A stretch of DNA of 22,968 nt from JBEGTT01 sp041179245 (GCA_041179245.1 JBEGTT010000021.1:1-22968); one strand, 5' to 3'; numbered from the stretch's first letter, positions 7,421-15,288 are shown. The notes: generated from the letters alone by a model not told the origin. Translations and numbers: made by a program.

Positions 7421-8185
7421 ATGGAAACCTTACACCACGCCAACTCACAAACCAACATCGCGATTCAACGTAAGGCCCGCCCAAAATTGACGGTTGGTTT
7501 TGCGCACAACTCAGAAGAAGTTTTGGCTGCGCAGCGCTTGCGCTATCAGGTTTTTGCCGATGAAATGGGTGCCAGCCTCCCCACCCGTATTCCCGGTGTA
7601 GACCAAGATGTGTATGACCCTTATTGCCAACATCTGGTGGTGAAAAATGAAGCGACTGACGAAGTCGTCGGCACGTACCGGATTCTGACCCCAGAAAACG
7701 CAAACCGTATTGGCTACTACTCAGAAAACGAATTTGACCTGACCCGCTTGCAGCACCTACGGCCTCGCTTAGTTGAAATAGGCCGTTCTTGCGTGCATGC
7801 CGACTACCGCAACGGCGCAACGATTACCTTGCTCTGGGCGGGCCTCGCCAAGTTCATGCTGGAAAATAAATACGAATACTTAACCGGTTGCGCTTCTATT
7901 CCCATGCACGACGGGGGTTATGCTGCAGCCAGTCTCTACCGCCAACTGGGCGAACACATGAGCCCCACTGAATATCGTGTATTCCCACGTTGCCCGCTAC
8001 CACTAGAAGCCTTGAACCATGACGTAAAGGCTGACTTGCCCCCGCTAATCAAGGGTTATCTGCGCGCAGGCTCATGGATTTGTGGCGAACCCGCTTGGGA
8101 CCCAGATTTTAATACCGCCGACTTACCCATTTTGTTGCCCATGTCCAAGCTCGACCAACGTTACGCCAAGCACTTTATCGGCTAA
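7421..8185 (+). CDS. olsB: OlsB-like L-ornithine N-alpha-acyltransferase (GNAT family)
   Basis: This protein is predicted to transfer a 3-hydroxyacyl chain from acyl carrier protein to ornithine, giving lyso-ornithine lipid, the first step of ornithine-lipid synthesis. The preferred start is ATG 7421 (254 residues) because AAAGGA lies 6-7 bases upstream; GTG 7385 would overlap the predicted promoter. It matches the Acetyltransf_5/OlsB (hemolysin-like) family: AAQRLRYQVFADEMGA (about 38-53), DPYCQHLVV, VVGTYRIL, LVEIGRSCVHADYRNGATI (the acyl-donor binding region, about 117-135), and LTGCASIPM. No OlsA partner for the second acylation is in the window. A Pho-box array precedes it and a strong terminator follows, so it is probably monocistronic. 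The main alternative is another long-chain N-acyl amino acid synthase of the same family. Confidence 0.88.
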   Translation: METLHHANSQTNIAIQRKARPKLTVGFAHNSEEVLAAQRLRYQVFADEMGASLPTRIPGVDQDVYDPYCQHLVVKNEATDEVVGTYRILTPENANRIGYYSENEFDLTRLQHLRPRLVEIGRSCVHADYRNGATITLLWAGLAKFMLENKYEYLTGCASIPMHDGGYAAASLYRQLGEHMSPTEYRVFPRCPLPLEALNHDVKADLPPLIKGYLRAGSWICGEPAWDPDFNTADLPILLPMSKLDQRYAKHFIG

Positions 8186-8213
8186 TTATTGTTCTGAGGC
8201 TCTAGAAATTATT

Positions 8214-8246
8214 AAGGCCGCTGAGGTTTTCCTTAGCGGCCTTTTC
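8214..8246. terminator. Bidirectional rho-independent terminator between olsB and the cheY-like gene
   Basis: A 13-bp stem (AAGGCCGCTGAGG at 8214-8226 pairing with CCTTAGCGGCCTT at 8231-8243, one G-T wobble) encloses a TTTT loop and is followed by more T on the plus side. On the minus strand the stem is followed by TTAATAATTT. It lies between convergent genes (olsB ends 8185, cheY ends 8278), so it probably serves both. Confidence 0.88.
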
Positions 8247-8277
8247 CGTTCCTGCTCACCTACAGCTTAGATAACGA

Positions 8278-8643
8278 TCAAGCTGCCAGCTTCTTGAAGG
8301 TTTCAAGCACAGAGGCACCGTTGAAGGGTTTAACGATCCAACCTTTAATCCCGGCAGCTTTGCCACGTTCTTTCATACTGGGGCTACTTTCAGTAGTCAG
8401 CATAATCACATTGACCGTTTTATTGCCCAGTTCGTTGCGCACCTTTTCAACCATCGTTAGCCCATCCATATTGGGCATATTCACGTCGCACACCACCAAT
8501 TTGATACCGGGATCAGCCTGCATTTTGCTCAAACCATCTTTGCCATCTACCGCCGTCGCCACACTCAGCCCAGCCGCTTTTAGGACATTGGCCACTTCGT
8601 CACGTACCGTGCTCGAATCATCAACAATCAAGATACTCGCCAT
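8278..8643 (-). CDS. Single-domain CheY-like response regulator
   Basis: This 121-residue stand-alone receiver domain has all catalytic positions: the acidic pair Asp8/Asp9, phospho-acceptor Asp53 (VVCDVNMPNMDG), the Thr83/Thr84 switch residue and Lys105 (KPF). It has no output domain, so it must act by protein-protein binding like CheY. GGAGA lies about 6 bases before ATG 8643. It is the last gene of the minus-strand operon, 27 bp after the CheX/receiver-like gene, and the likely phosphate acceptor from the Hpt kinase in the same operon, with the two CheX-like proteins as candidate phosphatases. Whether it acts on the flagellar motor or another target cannot be told from sequence. Confidence 0.94.
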   Translation of the reverse strand: MASILIVDDSSTVRDEVANVLKAAGLSVATAVDGKDGLSKMQADPGIKLVVCDVNMPNMDGLTMVEKVRNELGNKTVNVIMLTTESSPSMKERGKAAGIKGWIVKPFNGASVLETFKKLAA

Positions 8644-8670
8644 TTGAATCTCCTATTCCTATTCGTAGGG

Positions 8671-9621
8671 TTAAAACAATTCCAGCTCACCGGCCTCAAC
8701 CAAAGCGGTTGAGTCATGGAGAATTTCCTTGAAGTCTTCTGGTGACCAACTCAAATTAAAGATGAATCGCTGGTACACCTTGATCGACTCCCCGCTTTCC
8801 TCATCAGTCAGCAAGTAAAAAAAGCACAACTGTGGGTTTTCCGTCCCAAACGAGATGTACTTGTGTTTGTGGTTAATGATCAAAGGAACCTGAATGTGCT
8901 GGTTGCTGGCGGCGGTATCGCCAATGTAGCGATTCTTGAAGGCCCCCCAAATCAGGTTAGTTACTTCGGACAACAAGTTATTCACCTCACGGAAACCCAC
9001 TGGCTCTTGGCGCTGACCCCGATGGTTCAAAACATCCAACAGCGGGGCTTCTTCTGTCTGAATCATCATGTAGCCACGGCACCAAGCGCTTTCCAACGGT
9101 ATCAAGCTAAACACTTCACCAAAAATGACGCGATCTCGCACGATGTAAGGGGTTTCTCCACGCAATGTCATCCCCTTGAACTGACTATTAAAAGCACTTT
9201 CAGTCATTTCCGCGATGCCACGCACCAGGTCACAGGGGTAATAGAGGCTGAAGATGTAGTCGTCGATGGCTTTTTTCAGCGAGGGGAGATCATCAGCGGT
9301 ATAGGTCGCACAGAAAATATGACGCGTTGCCAGTGGATTTTCAGGCAACGATCCTAATTCGCGGCGCAAGATAATCGGGAGTTCTGGGCGAATGCTATTG
9401 ATGCGATACGCAATCTCAGCATTTTCTGCTGGCGATCCACCGTAGGTTTCCGAATAAAGAATGGCGCCCAAATCAATATTTGAGCGCAACACCGACATCA
9501 GACGGTGCTTTTTGACTTTCAAGGCCACCAGATTATTGGCCAGACAAAACTCACGAAACTCGTTCAAGTGGCCGAGTTCTTCGTCCAACACCAGAATTTT
9601 GCTAACTAGGACATCAGACAT
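8671..9621 (-). CDS. CheX-like phosphatase domain with N-terminal degenerate receiver domain
   Basis: The protein has 316 residues. Residues about 7-128 follow the receiver fold pattern (KILVLDEELGHLNEFREF, then alternating strands and helices). However, the expected phospho-acceptor position after strand 3 reads LGAILYSETYGG, with Ser57/Glu58 and no Asp, and the conserved strand-5 Lys is missing, so it is a pseudo-receiver. Residues about 135-300 form a CheX/CheC-type domain, with the phosphatase signature E-x2-N in SEVTNLIWGAFKN (Glu219, Asn222). CheX and CheC use these residues to dephosphorylate CheY-P. GGAG lies about 7 bases before ATG 9621. The C-terminus ends in EAGELELF, echoing the neighbouring CheX-like protein. 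It sits between that gene (17-bp gap) and cheY (27-bp gap). Confidence 0.82.
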   Translation of the reverse strand: MSDVLVSKILVLDEELGHLNEFREFCLANNLVALKVKKHRLMSVLRSNIDLGAILYSETYGGSPAENAEIAYRINSIRPELPIILRRELGSLPENPLATRHIFCATYTADDLPSLKKAIDDYIFSLYYPCDLVRGIAEMTESAFNSQFKGMTLRGETPYIVRDRVIFGEVFSLIPLESAWCRGYMMIQTEEAPLLDVLNHRGQRQEPVGFREVNNLLSEVTNLIWGAFKNRYIGDTAASNQHIQVPLIINHKHKYISFGTENPQLCFFYLLTDEESGESIKVYQRFIFNLSWSPEDFKEILHDSTALVEAGELELF

Positions 9622-9638
9622 TCAGTGCTCCAGAAAAA

Positions 9639-10196
9639 TTAGAACAACTCTAAAACCCCAGTTTCCTCAAGCGGTGCGGCAAGCGCCCGCAAGGTATCGA
9701 AACGAAAATCCAGAGGGCGATAAGCGCAAACACACAGGGTGGCATGTAGCTCAACCTCGCCATTGACCTGAATATGGAATTGCGAAAGATGAGCGGGACG
9801 GAGCAAATCCATAAAATCTAGGCAGTCACGATCTAACTGGTAAGGCGTAGACATCCCCAGATGGGGAAAATAAAAACCCAGTTCGCGGTTTAACGCGCCA
9901 CAACATAAATTGCAGATTTCGGGAAATACATCGTCAAACCCCAACTCAGCATCCGGGCGACTGAAATAAGCCATCGTTTTTTCGTCATGATTGACGTGAA
10001 AAATCACCAGCACCTTGAAGAAAAAGTTGGCGATGGTCAGGATAAAAAACTGTTTTTCTTCAATCGCCTTACGCTTGTAGTCAGGAATCGGTTCAATCTG
10101 AATGGAGTCGCTGGGCTGCAAAATCAGGTGGCTGGTAACCGCTTTGGTGAACAAAGCATCAAGCCCTTTTTTAGCTAAATCGCTCACTATTGCCAT
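9639..10196 (-). CDS. CheX-like phosphatase domain protein
   Basis: This 185-residue single-domain protein resembles CheX/CheC. The signature helix FPEICNLCCGALNREL contains Glu93 and Asn96 in the E-x2-N spacing used by CheX to position water for CheY-P hydrolysis. A second CheC-type helix is not obvious, as in CheX. The middle is hydrophobic but reads as beta strands (FFILTIANFFFKVLVIFHV) rather than a membrane segment. It ends in EETGVLELF, close to the tail of the other CheX-like protein. Its ATG overlaps the stop of the MCP-like gene in a TAATG junction, indicating translational coupling. Two distinct CheX proteins in one operon suggest hetero-dimerisation or separate substrates; this is inferred. 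Confidence 0.8.
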   Translation of the reverse strand: MAIVSDLAKKGLDALFTKAVTSHLILQPSDSIQIEPIPDYKRKAIEEKQFFILTIANFFFKVLVIFHVNHDEKTMAYFSRPDAELGFDDVFPEICNLCCGALNRELGFYFPHLGMSTPYQLDRDCLDFMDLLRPAHLSQFHIQVNGEVELHATLCVCAYRPLDFRFDTLRALAAPLEETGVLELF

Positions 10197-10963
10197 TACA
10201 GCTTCGCCTGCAACTGGTTGACGATGGCCTGCAGATTACACAGCGCAGAGGTCACCATTTTTCCTTCGGCCTGAATCTGCTGAAAGGTGGCTGTGGTGGT
10301 TAGGTCGTTTTTGTGCAGGCTCTGGCCGTACTCCTTGGACAGGGTCTCTGACCGAGTGGCTAGATTGCGAACCTCATCAGCCACAACGGCAAACCCCCGG
10401 CCATACTCACCAGCCCTTGCGGCCTCAATGGCGGCATTCAGCGACAAAATCACCACATGTTTAACGATGGATGAAAACTCGCTGTTCTGACGGTGCATCT
10501 GCCGATTTTGCTCCATCAGCGTATTCATTTCGTGGTGCCATTGCTCGAACATCAGGGAGATATTCATCAGCTGCCCGACTTCGTCGGCGATGACCTGAAT
10601 ACGCCCCAATAGATCTACCTTCAGCGCGGGCACTGCACCCCGATAATCCTGCAATTCAGTGATGTCTTCAGGGGTCAGCCGGCAGGGATCAGCCAACAGA
10701 TTCTTAACTTCAGCCCGTAACTCGGCAACTTGATTTTCCAGAACCCCGACTAGGTTATGAGCTACGCCCAACTCACTGCGCAAGTCGGCATTTTCGCGTT
10801 CAACCGATAGTTTTTCCTGCGCCAAGCAAGTGACCTCGTGGGCATGCGCCGCTGCGCCATCCACCAACTGCTGCTGTAGATGACGCTTACCGTGTTGCAG
10901 GTAAACCGCCACAACCAGAAGCAGCAGCAACAATCCACCCAGTATGGTTTCAAGCATGGTCAC
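10196..10963 (-). CDS. Minimal membrane-anchored MCP-like signalling protein
   Basis: This 255-residue protein has one N-terminal membrane helix (about 6-22), a coiled-coil region (about 40-92), a short linker and an MCP cytoplasmic hairpin: SLNAAIEAARAGEYGRGFAVVADEVRNLATRS (about 174-205). This tip is the region that contacts CheA and CheW in chemoreceptors. There is no periplasmic sensor domain, no HAMP and only short signalling arms, so it is far smaller than a typical receptor of about 550 residues. The start is GTG 10963, overlapping the kinase stop as GTGA, or ATG 10957. Since the kinase gene next door carries its own sensor and HAMP but lacks a CheW-like domain, this protein may act as its scaffold or partner rather than as a receptor; that is inference. 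Confidence 0.85.
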   Translation of the reverse strand: MTMLETILGGLLLLLLVVAVYLQHGKRHLQQQLVDGAAAHAHEVTCLAQEKLSVERENADLRSELGVAHNLVGVLENQVAELRAEVKNLLADPCRLTPEDITELQDYRGAVPALKVDLLGRIQVIADEVGQLMNISLMFEQWHHEMNTLMEQNRQMHRQNSEFSSIVKHVVILSLNAAIEAARAGEYGRGFAVVADEVRNLATRSETLSKEYGQSLHKNDLTTTATFQQIQAEGKMVTSALCNLQAIVNQLQAKL

Positions 10964-13797
10964 GCACCCTGCAAACCGAGGCCAAGATGAATTGCCAACC
11001 CTTCCGGTAGCTCGTGATGAGGCAAGCTTTGCGCAGGGTGAGTGTGGTGGCGAGAGGTGAGGGGTGCGGTAACACGACGCGTAGAATCAACGGCAAAAGC
11101 CGCTGGCAGCGTAATCCGGGTGACAAACTGGCGGTAATCGGCACCGGTTTTATCATCGGTCAGAAGGAGTTCAATCGAACCACCTTCACGCTTCAGGAAG
11201 GCTTGCACCGCATCCATCCCGACGCCGCGCCCGGAAACCTCCGTGACCTTGCTGGCGGTTGAAAATCCTGCCGCAAAAATTAGGTTAGCTGTCTTTTGGT
11301 CATCAACCGGGCCATTCATCGAGATCAGCCCTCGCTCAACCCCCTTGCCCCGGATATAGCCTAACGCCAGTCCCTTGCCATCATCTTGAAGATCGAAGGT
11401 CAGCGCCTTCGATGTCAGGGAAACGGCCAGATGTATCTTACCGGCAGCCGATTTCCCCTTCCGTTGGCGCTCCTCTGGCAATTCGATACCGTGATCCATC
11501 GAGTTACGGTACAAGTGCATGAACACATTACGTAGCAAGTCTGAAATTTGATTTTTCACCACCACGCCGTGATCTGCGACTGTCACCACGGGGGCTGTTT
11601 TGCCCAATTCGCCAGCCAAAGAAGGCAAGGATTCAAACACGCCGTCCAGTACATGCGGCACCGACTCGGTGCCCATTAACCCCAGCTCATGCTTTAGGTC
11701 TTCCAACAAAGCAGCGAGTGTTTCCTGGCGGCAAGCATGCAGGTCATAGGCATTGATCTGTTGCAGAATGGCCTCGAATCCTGCCCGTTCCACCATCAGG
11801 TACTTCTCAGCCGCACCGCGCCTACCCGGCCCCTTGCGTCCCAGAACATGTTCATTAATGTGGGCATATTCTTCGAGCTTTTGTTCTACTACAGCGAGTT
11901 GTGCCAATAGTTTATTCGGCTCAAAAGAAGCAGACAGATTGTTTCGCAGGTCGTCGTAAGCCTGCTCTGCTTCATGGACCACATTGGTCATGTGCAGCAA
12001 ACCATAGGTTCGAGCATTACCCTTAATGGTGTGCATATTGCGGAATAACTGGGTAATCAGTTCTGGATTAAAAGCACGTGTTTGCGTCAGCAGTTCGCGG
12101 TTCTGAGCGACAAATCCCCGCGCACTATCAACAAATTCATGGAATTTTTCCTGATTGACCTTAAGCACTTGGCCAATCAATTCCAATTCGCGTTTCTGGC
12201 TTTGCGCTTCAGCTTCCAAGGCTCTGAGGTGGCTTACGTCACGCACCGAAAGCATGATTTTTTCGACCACATCACCATCGTCGCAAATCGGCGCCCATAG
12301 CAGCTCTAAGGTTTTGACCCGCCCGTCGGGCATGGTTTTGCGGATTTCAGTTAGCAACAGATGTTCATTAAAATCAAAGTTCATCCGGTCTTCGCCCATA
12401 CATGCCGACAAGGTAGCGTATTGCTGCGCCATGGTATCGGCACCCACGTCGGCGCCACCGCATACCACTTCCAATGCAGGCAAGTCCGCCAGCGAGTCAG
12501 TTTCCATGATGGTTTTGAGGTGGGCCGAGTATTCCGGGTGAATCATCAGGCCTTGGGTAATGGTCATTACCCCTTGTGGCAAACTTTGCAACATGCCGTG
12601 AATATGGTTCGTTTTTTCGGCCAACTCAACGGTTCGTTGCGCCAATTTCTCGGCCATTTCGTTGAAACGCTGGCCCACATCACCGAGTTCATCTTTGGTC
12701 GTTATGTTAACGCGAGCATCTAAGTCCCCCGCCGCCATGGTGCCAACGGCATCAGACAAACCACGCAAGCCGCGCATAATCGAAATATAGGCGGCGCTAA
12801 ACCCGGCCAGCACCACGGCTAAACCCAGCGCAATCGTCACAATGACAAAATTGCGTTTAATTTCCAGAACCAGTAAGCGATCTGCAAACAGGGTTTCGGT
12901 TGATTTCACCAAACTGGCACTCACGGCGAGGGTTTCGGACATCGCCCGATCTACCACCGCGAGGTAATCCACCGGCGCCATTGAAAAGTCGGTGGTATCG
13001 AGCATTTTGATGGTGATCGCCTCCTGCAGGCTGGCGTAGGCCGTATTTAGCTGGCTAGCGGCAGCCTCTAGTTCTGGCGCAACCTTGGTATTGGCCTGCC
13101 CAACCTTGCGCAAACTATCCAAACTCCACAGCACTAAAGAATCAAAGTTACCGCGATATAAGGTCAGCTCATTCCGGCGGCTCCCGCGAATACTCTGTTT
13201 CGCCAGCACGACCGTGCCAACCTCAGCCGCCTGCCCGGTGGTTTCGACCAATCCGGGCAAATGAGTGGTCACCACATCTAGCAAACGGGCGCTATCTGCA
13301 TCCCCATCACTGAGCAACCCACTGGCTTCATTCAGTTCTTCGAGTTCCGCACGGATCGCCGCGATCAAGTCCTGTGCAATCTGCAGATCCGCCGTTTTGA
13401 TTTCGGCTTTTAATTCAGACCAATGTCCCAGCCAAATTCTCGGGGTAGGTGTTTCCGCCAACACCCGCTCCAATGCTATTTTTTCAAGTCGATCAACTGC
13501 ATTCAAGGCTTGGATTCGTTTGACTTCAACCACCGGCTCTAAGGCTATGGCACCTTCATCGATCCCTTGAAGGGCTGCCGAAAACTGATGAAGGTTACCC
13601 AGCAGACTCAGCGTCTGAACCTGTACCGAAAGCGAGCTTTGTTCTTGTTTCAGGCTAGAAACACGCGCATTCAATTCTGTCAGTAACAGCCCGGTCATTA
13701 CCAACAAAGGGATGCCAAACAATAATGCCGTTGCACGGAGTTTGTTGCGGAAGGACAGTCGTCCAACCAGTTGAACAATGGGTTCAAGTAATTTCAT
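10960..13797 (-). CDS. Membrane hybrid kinase: sensor, HAMP, PAS-like region, Hpt and CheA-type ATPase
   Basis: The protein has 945 residues. Domains in order: TM1 (about 22-40), a mostly helical periplasmic region (41-315), TM2 (317-340), HAMP (341-395, with AAGDLDARVN and DELGDVGQRFNEMA), a divergent PAS-like region (about 397-525), a helical linker, an Hpt domain (about 545-650) with the phospho-acceptor His589 in MHTIKGNARTYG, and a CheA-type HATPase (about 740-900). The ATPase has N-box HLYRNSMDHGIELPEER, G1 DDGKGL and G2 GRGVGMDAV. It ends in about 45 low-complexity residues with no CheW-like regulatory domain, unlike CheA. Hpt and ATPase in one chain suggest CheA-like phosphorylation of the operon's CheY. 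It is first in the operon; a weak GAGAG precedes ATG 13797. Family boundaries are clear; signal and output are unknown. Confidence 0.9.
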   Translation of the reverse strand: MKLLEPIVQLVGRLSFRNKLRATALLFGIPLLVMTGLLLTELNARVSSLKQEQSSLSVQVQTLSLLGNLHQFSAALQGIDEGAIALEPVVEVKRIQALNAVDRLEKIALERVLAETPTPRIWLGHWSELKAEIKTADLQIAQDLIAAIRAELEELNEASGLLSDGDADSARLLDVVTTHLPGLVETTGQAAEVGTVVLAKQSIRGSRRNELTLYRGNFDSLVLWSLDSLRKVGQANTKVAPELEAAASQLNTAYASLQEAITIKMLDTTDFSMAPVDYLAVVDRAMSETLAVSASLVKSTETLFADRLLVLEIKRNFVIVTIALGLAVVLAGFSAAYISIMRGLRGLSDAVGTMAAGDLDARVNITTKDELGDVGQRFNEMAEKLAQRTVELAEKTNHIHGMLQSLPQGVMTITQGLMIHPEYSAHLKTIMETDSLADLPALEVVCGGADVGADTMAQQYATLSACMGEDRMNFDFNEHLLLTEIRKTMPDGRVKTLELLWAPICDDGDVVEKIMLSVRDVSHLRALEAEAQSQKRELELIGQVLKVNQEKFHEFVDSARGFVAQNRELLTQTRAFNPELITQLFRNMHTIKGNARTYGLLHMTNVVHEAEQAYDDLRNNLSASFEPNKLLAQLAVVEQKLEEYAHINEHVLGRKGPGRRGAAEKYLMVERAGFEAILQQINAYDLHACRQETLAALLEDLKHELGLMGTESVPHVLDGVFESLPSLAGELGKTAPVVTVADHGVVVKNQISDLLRNVFMHLYRNSMDHGIELPEERQRKGKSAAGKIHLAVSLTSKALTFDLQDDGKGLALGYIRGKGVERGLISMNGPVDDQKTANLIFAAGFSTASKVTEVSGRGVGMDAVQAFLKREGGSIELLLTDDKTGADYRQFVTRITLPAAFAVDSTRRVTAPLTSRHHTHPAQSLPHHELPEGLAIHLGLGLQGA

Positions 13798-14045
13798 TAC
13801 AAGCTCTCGTTTGATACGGGCCTTGCAAGTTACCTGCCGAACATTGCTTTTTTATGACTCGATCTAGTCTGTCGGGGTCTTTACGGTTTTTTTATAAGTC
13901 GCCCCCCCCTTCTTTTTCCTAATCTTATTCCCTTAGCGGAACTAGCCGACCATGGAAAGAGGACTGTCGGGAGCGTGCAGGGTAACTGGGTCTCGCTCCG
14001 ACGAAATTCCGGAATAGATCGTTTTCAAAGGCATAGCCTTCTCTG

Positions 14046-14432
14046 TCAAACCTTGATGATGGTGTCGCTATAGAGCGCTACCAGCGCGTCATGGGTCATT
14101 AGTCGCATTGGCTCTACGAGCGCCTGCGCAACAAGGATGCGGTCGAATGGATCGTTATGGTGTGCAGGCAAGTCTTCAACAGCAACGGCATGCTCTGCCT
14201 CAATGGGAAGCTGTCGATACCCGGATTCCGAAAAATAGCGCAGCGCATCTTGGCCAGAAATCGGCATATCACCGCGACCTAGCGAGTATTTGATGGCGAT
14301 TTCCCAAATGCTTGCGGTACTGATCCAGACATTCGTTTTCGGCGAGGCAATCAACTCCCGCGCCTTGGGTGGCAGCTTCGGGCTATCGGTGATGGCCCAC
14401 AATGCAACATGGGTATCGAGCAGGAGGTTCAA
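14046..14432 (-). CDS. vapC: VapC-type PIN-domain toxin
   Basis: This 128-residue PIN-domain ribonuclease is the toxin of a type II toxin-antitoxin pair. The four acidic positions of PIN nucleases are visible: Asp6 in LLLDTH, Glu44 in SIWEIAIK, the Asp residues in HNDPFDRILVAQA (about 93-99) and Asp114 in MTHDALVALY. The sequence fits the Sll0205-like VapC subgroup. Its ATG overlaps the antitoxin stop as ATGA, the typical arrangement for translational coupling. The target RNA cannot be predicted. It sits alone between the kinase operon and sixA, consistent with a mobile small module. Confidence 0.93.
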   Translation of the reverse strand: MNLLLDTHVALWAITDSPKLPPKARELIASPKTNVWISTASIWEIAIKYSLGRGDMPISGQDALRYFSESGYRQLPIEAEHAVAVEDLPAHHNDPFDRILVAQALVEPMRLMTHDALVALYSDTIIKV

Positions 14433-14677
14433 GCCGACACCCCTCCCTTGAACAACTGAGTCACTTCGTCGTTGTGTACGTCGATGGTATCCGGTACCAC
14501 GAATAAACCCTTGGCGACGCCAATGCGCTTACCGGCAGGGGCGGAATCCATCGGTACCAGCTTGGCAGCAGGACGCCCATTCCGGGCAATCACAATTTCT
14601 CGCTCTTGGCCTTGCTCAATGGCTTCGACCAGCCGCGACAACGACGTTTTGGCTTGAAGCATGTTAACAGCTTGCAT
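14429..14677 (-). CDS. vapB: Phd/YefM-family antitoxin
   Basis: This 82-residue antitoxin precedes the PIN toxin. The N-terminal part MQAVNMLQAKTSLSRLVEAIEQGQE is the Phd/YefM DNA-binding fold, followed by IVIARNGRPAAKLVPM. The C-terminal tail (about 50-82) is the expected toxin-binding extension. The start is ATG 14677, because GGAGG lies directly upstream at correct spacing; ATG 14689 is in frame but overlaps this ribosome site. Such antitoxins usually repress their own promoter. Upstream, on the plus strand, the repeats GTTAG-GTTAG and AGTCT-AGTCT (about 14693-14717) could be the operator, but this is weak. Confidence 0.92.
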   Translation of the reverse strand: MQAVNMLQAKTSLSRLVEAIEQGQEREIVIARNGRPAAKLVPMDSAPAGKRIGVAKGLFVVPDTIDVHNDEVTQLFKGGVSA

Positions 14678-14787
14678 AGCGACCTCCATAAGTTAGCTGT
14701 TAGTCTAGTCTGGTCAATCAGCAACATCAAGGAGCAATTATCCCATTTGTGTTTGTGGCGCTGACCCGTCCACCGGCCATTGTCTTT

Positions 14788-15261
14788 TTATCTGAACTTT
14801 CTCGGCTCAATATCCTTTGCACTCAACACCGTATTGAGGACAAATGTTAAGTTTCCACCCTCTGTTCCTCTGCTTGAAAACCACCAGATAGCGCCTTTTT
14901 TAACGGGCCAATCCGCTACTTCGCTAGCTAATAGCTTGCCGATGATTTGCCCCAGCATTGGCTGGTGGCCAACTAACAAGCAGGTTTCCAAACCACCCAC
15001 GGCCAACAAAGCAGCATCCGGGGATTGCCCAATCGCTAAACGGGAGTCGGTGGCGTAAGGCAAACCAAGATGGGTTGCGGTTTCCTGAGTTCGGCGCGCT
15101 GGACTTGCCAAAACTCGGGTATTGGCAGGAAGGTGAGCGCGCAGCCACAAGGCCATTTTGGTCGCTTGTCGCCGTCCCTTTGCCGTCAGCACACGATCAC
15201 TATCCAATTGCCCCTCACGAATTTCTTCAGCTTCGGCATGACGCCACAGTATTAAATCCAC
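14788..15261 (-). CDS. sixA: SixA-type phosphohistidine phosphatase
   Basis: This 157-residue member of the histidine phosphatase superfamily removes phosphate from phosphohistidine residues; in E. coli SixA acts on the nitrogen-PTS protein NPr. The RHG motif (LILWRHAEAEE) with its catalytic His is at the N-terminus, and the second catalytic His is in LLVGHQPML (about 97-105). SPARRTQETA gives the conserved Arg. The start is GTG 15261, because GAGGAG lies 8 bases upstream; TTG 15276 would sit on that ribosome site. It follows the TRAP permease gene by 27 bp and is probably the last gene of that operon, although a functional link is not evident. Confidence 0.92.
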   Translation of the reverse strand: MDLILWRHAEAEEIREGQLDSDRVLTAKGRRQATKMALWLRAHLPANTRVLASPARRTQETATHLGLPYATDSRLAIGQSPDAALLAVGGLETCLLVGHQPMLGQIIGKLLASEVADWPVKKGAIWWFSSRGTEGGNLTFVLNTVLSAKDIEPRKFR

Positions 15262-15288
15262 AGATTTTCTCCTCAATTAGCAAAGGCA

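Noticed and set aside
8294..8647. 117-codon open frame on the plus strand opposite cheY
   Set aside because: The cheY frame on the minus strand has every catalytic residue; the antisense translation is a mirror artefact.
13830..13880. Possible sigma-28 (FliA) promoter for the kinase operon on the minus strand (TAAAG followed by CGA)
   Set aside because: Only the first block and three bases of the second match, and spacing is off by one; similar matches are expected by chance.
13966..14002. Inverted repeat GTCGGGAGCG with CGCTCCGAC, 18-base loop, near a C8 run
   Set aside because: One bulge, long loop, no T-run and no matching RNA family that I recognise; the gap is only 248 bp and otherwise shows nothing.
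14028..14040. Small hairpin AAGGC-ATA-GCCTT downstream of the vapC toxin as a terminator
   Set aside because: Only a 5-bp stem with a weak T-tract on the minus strand; insufficient for a terminator call.
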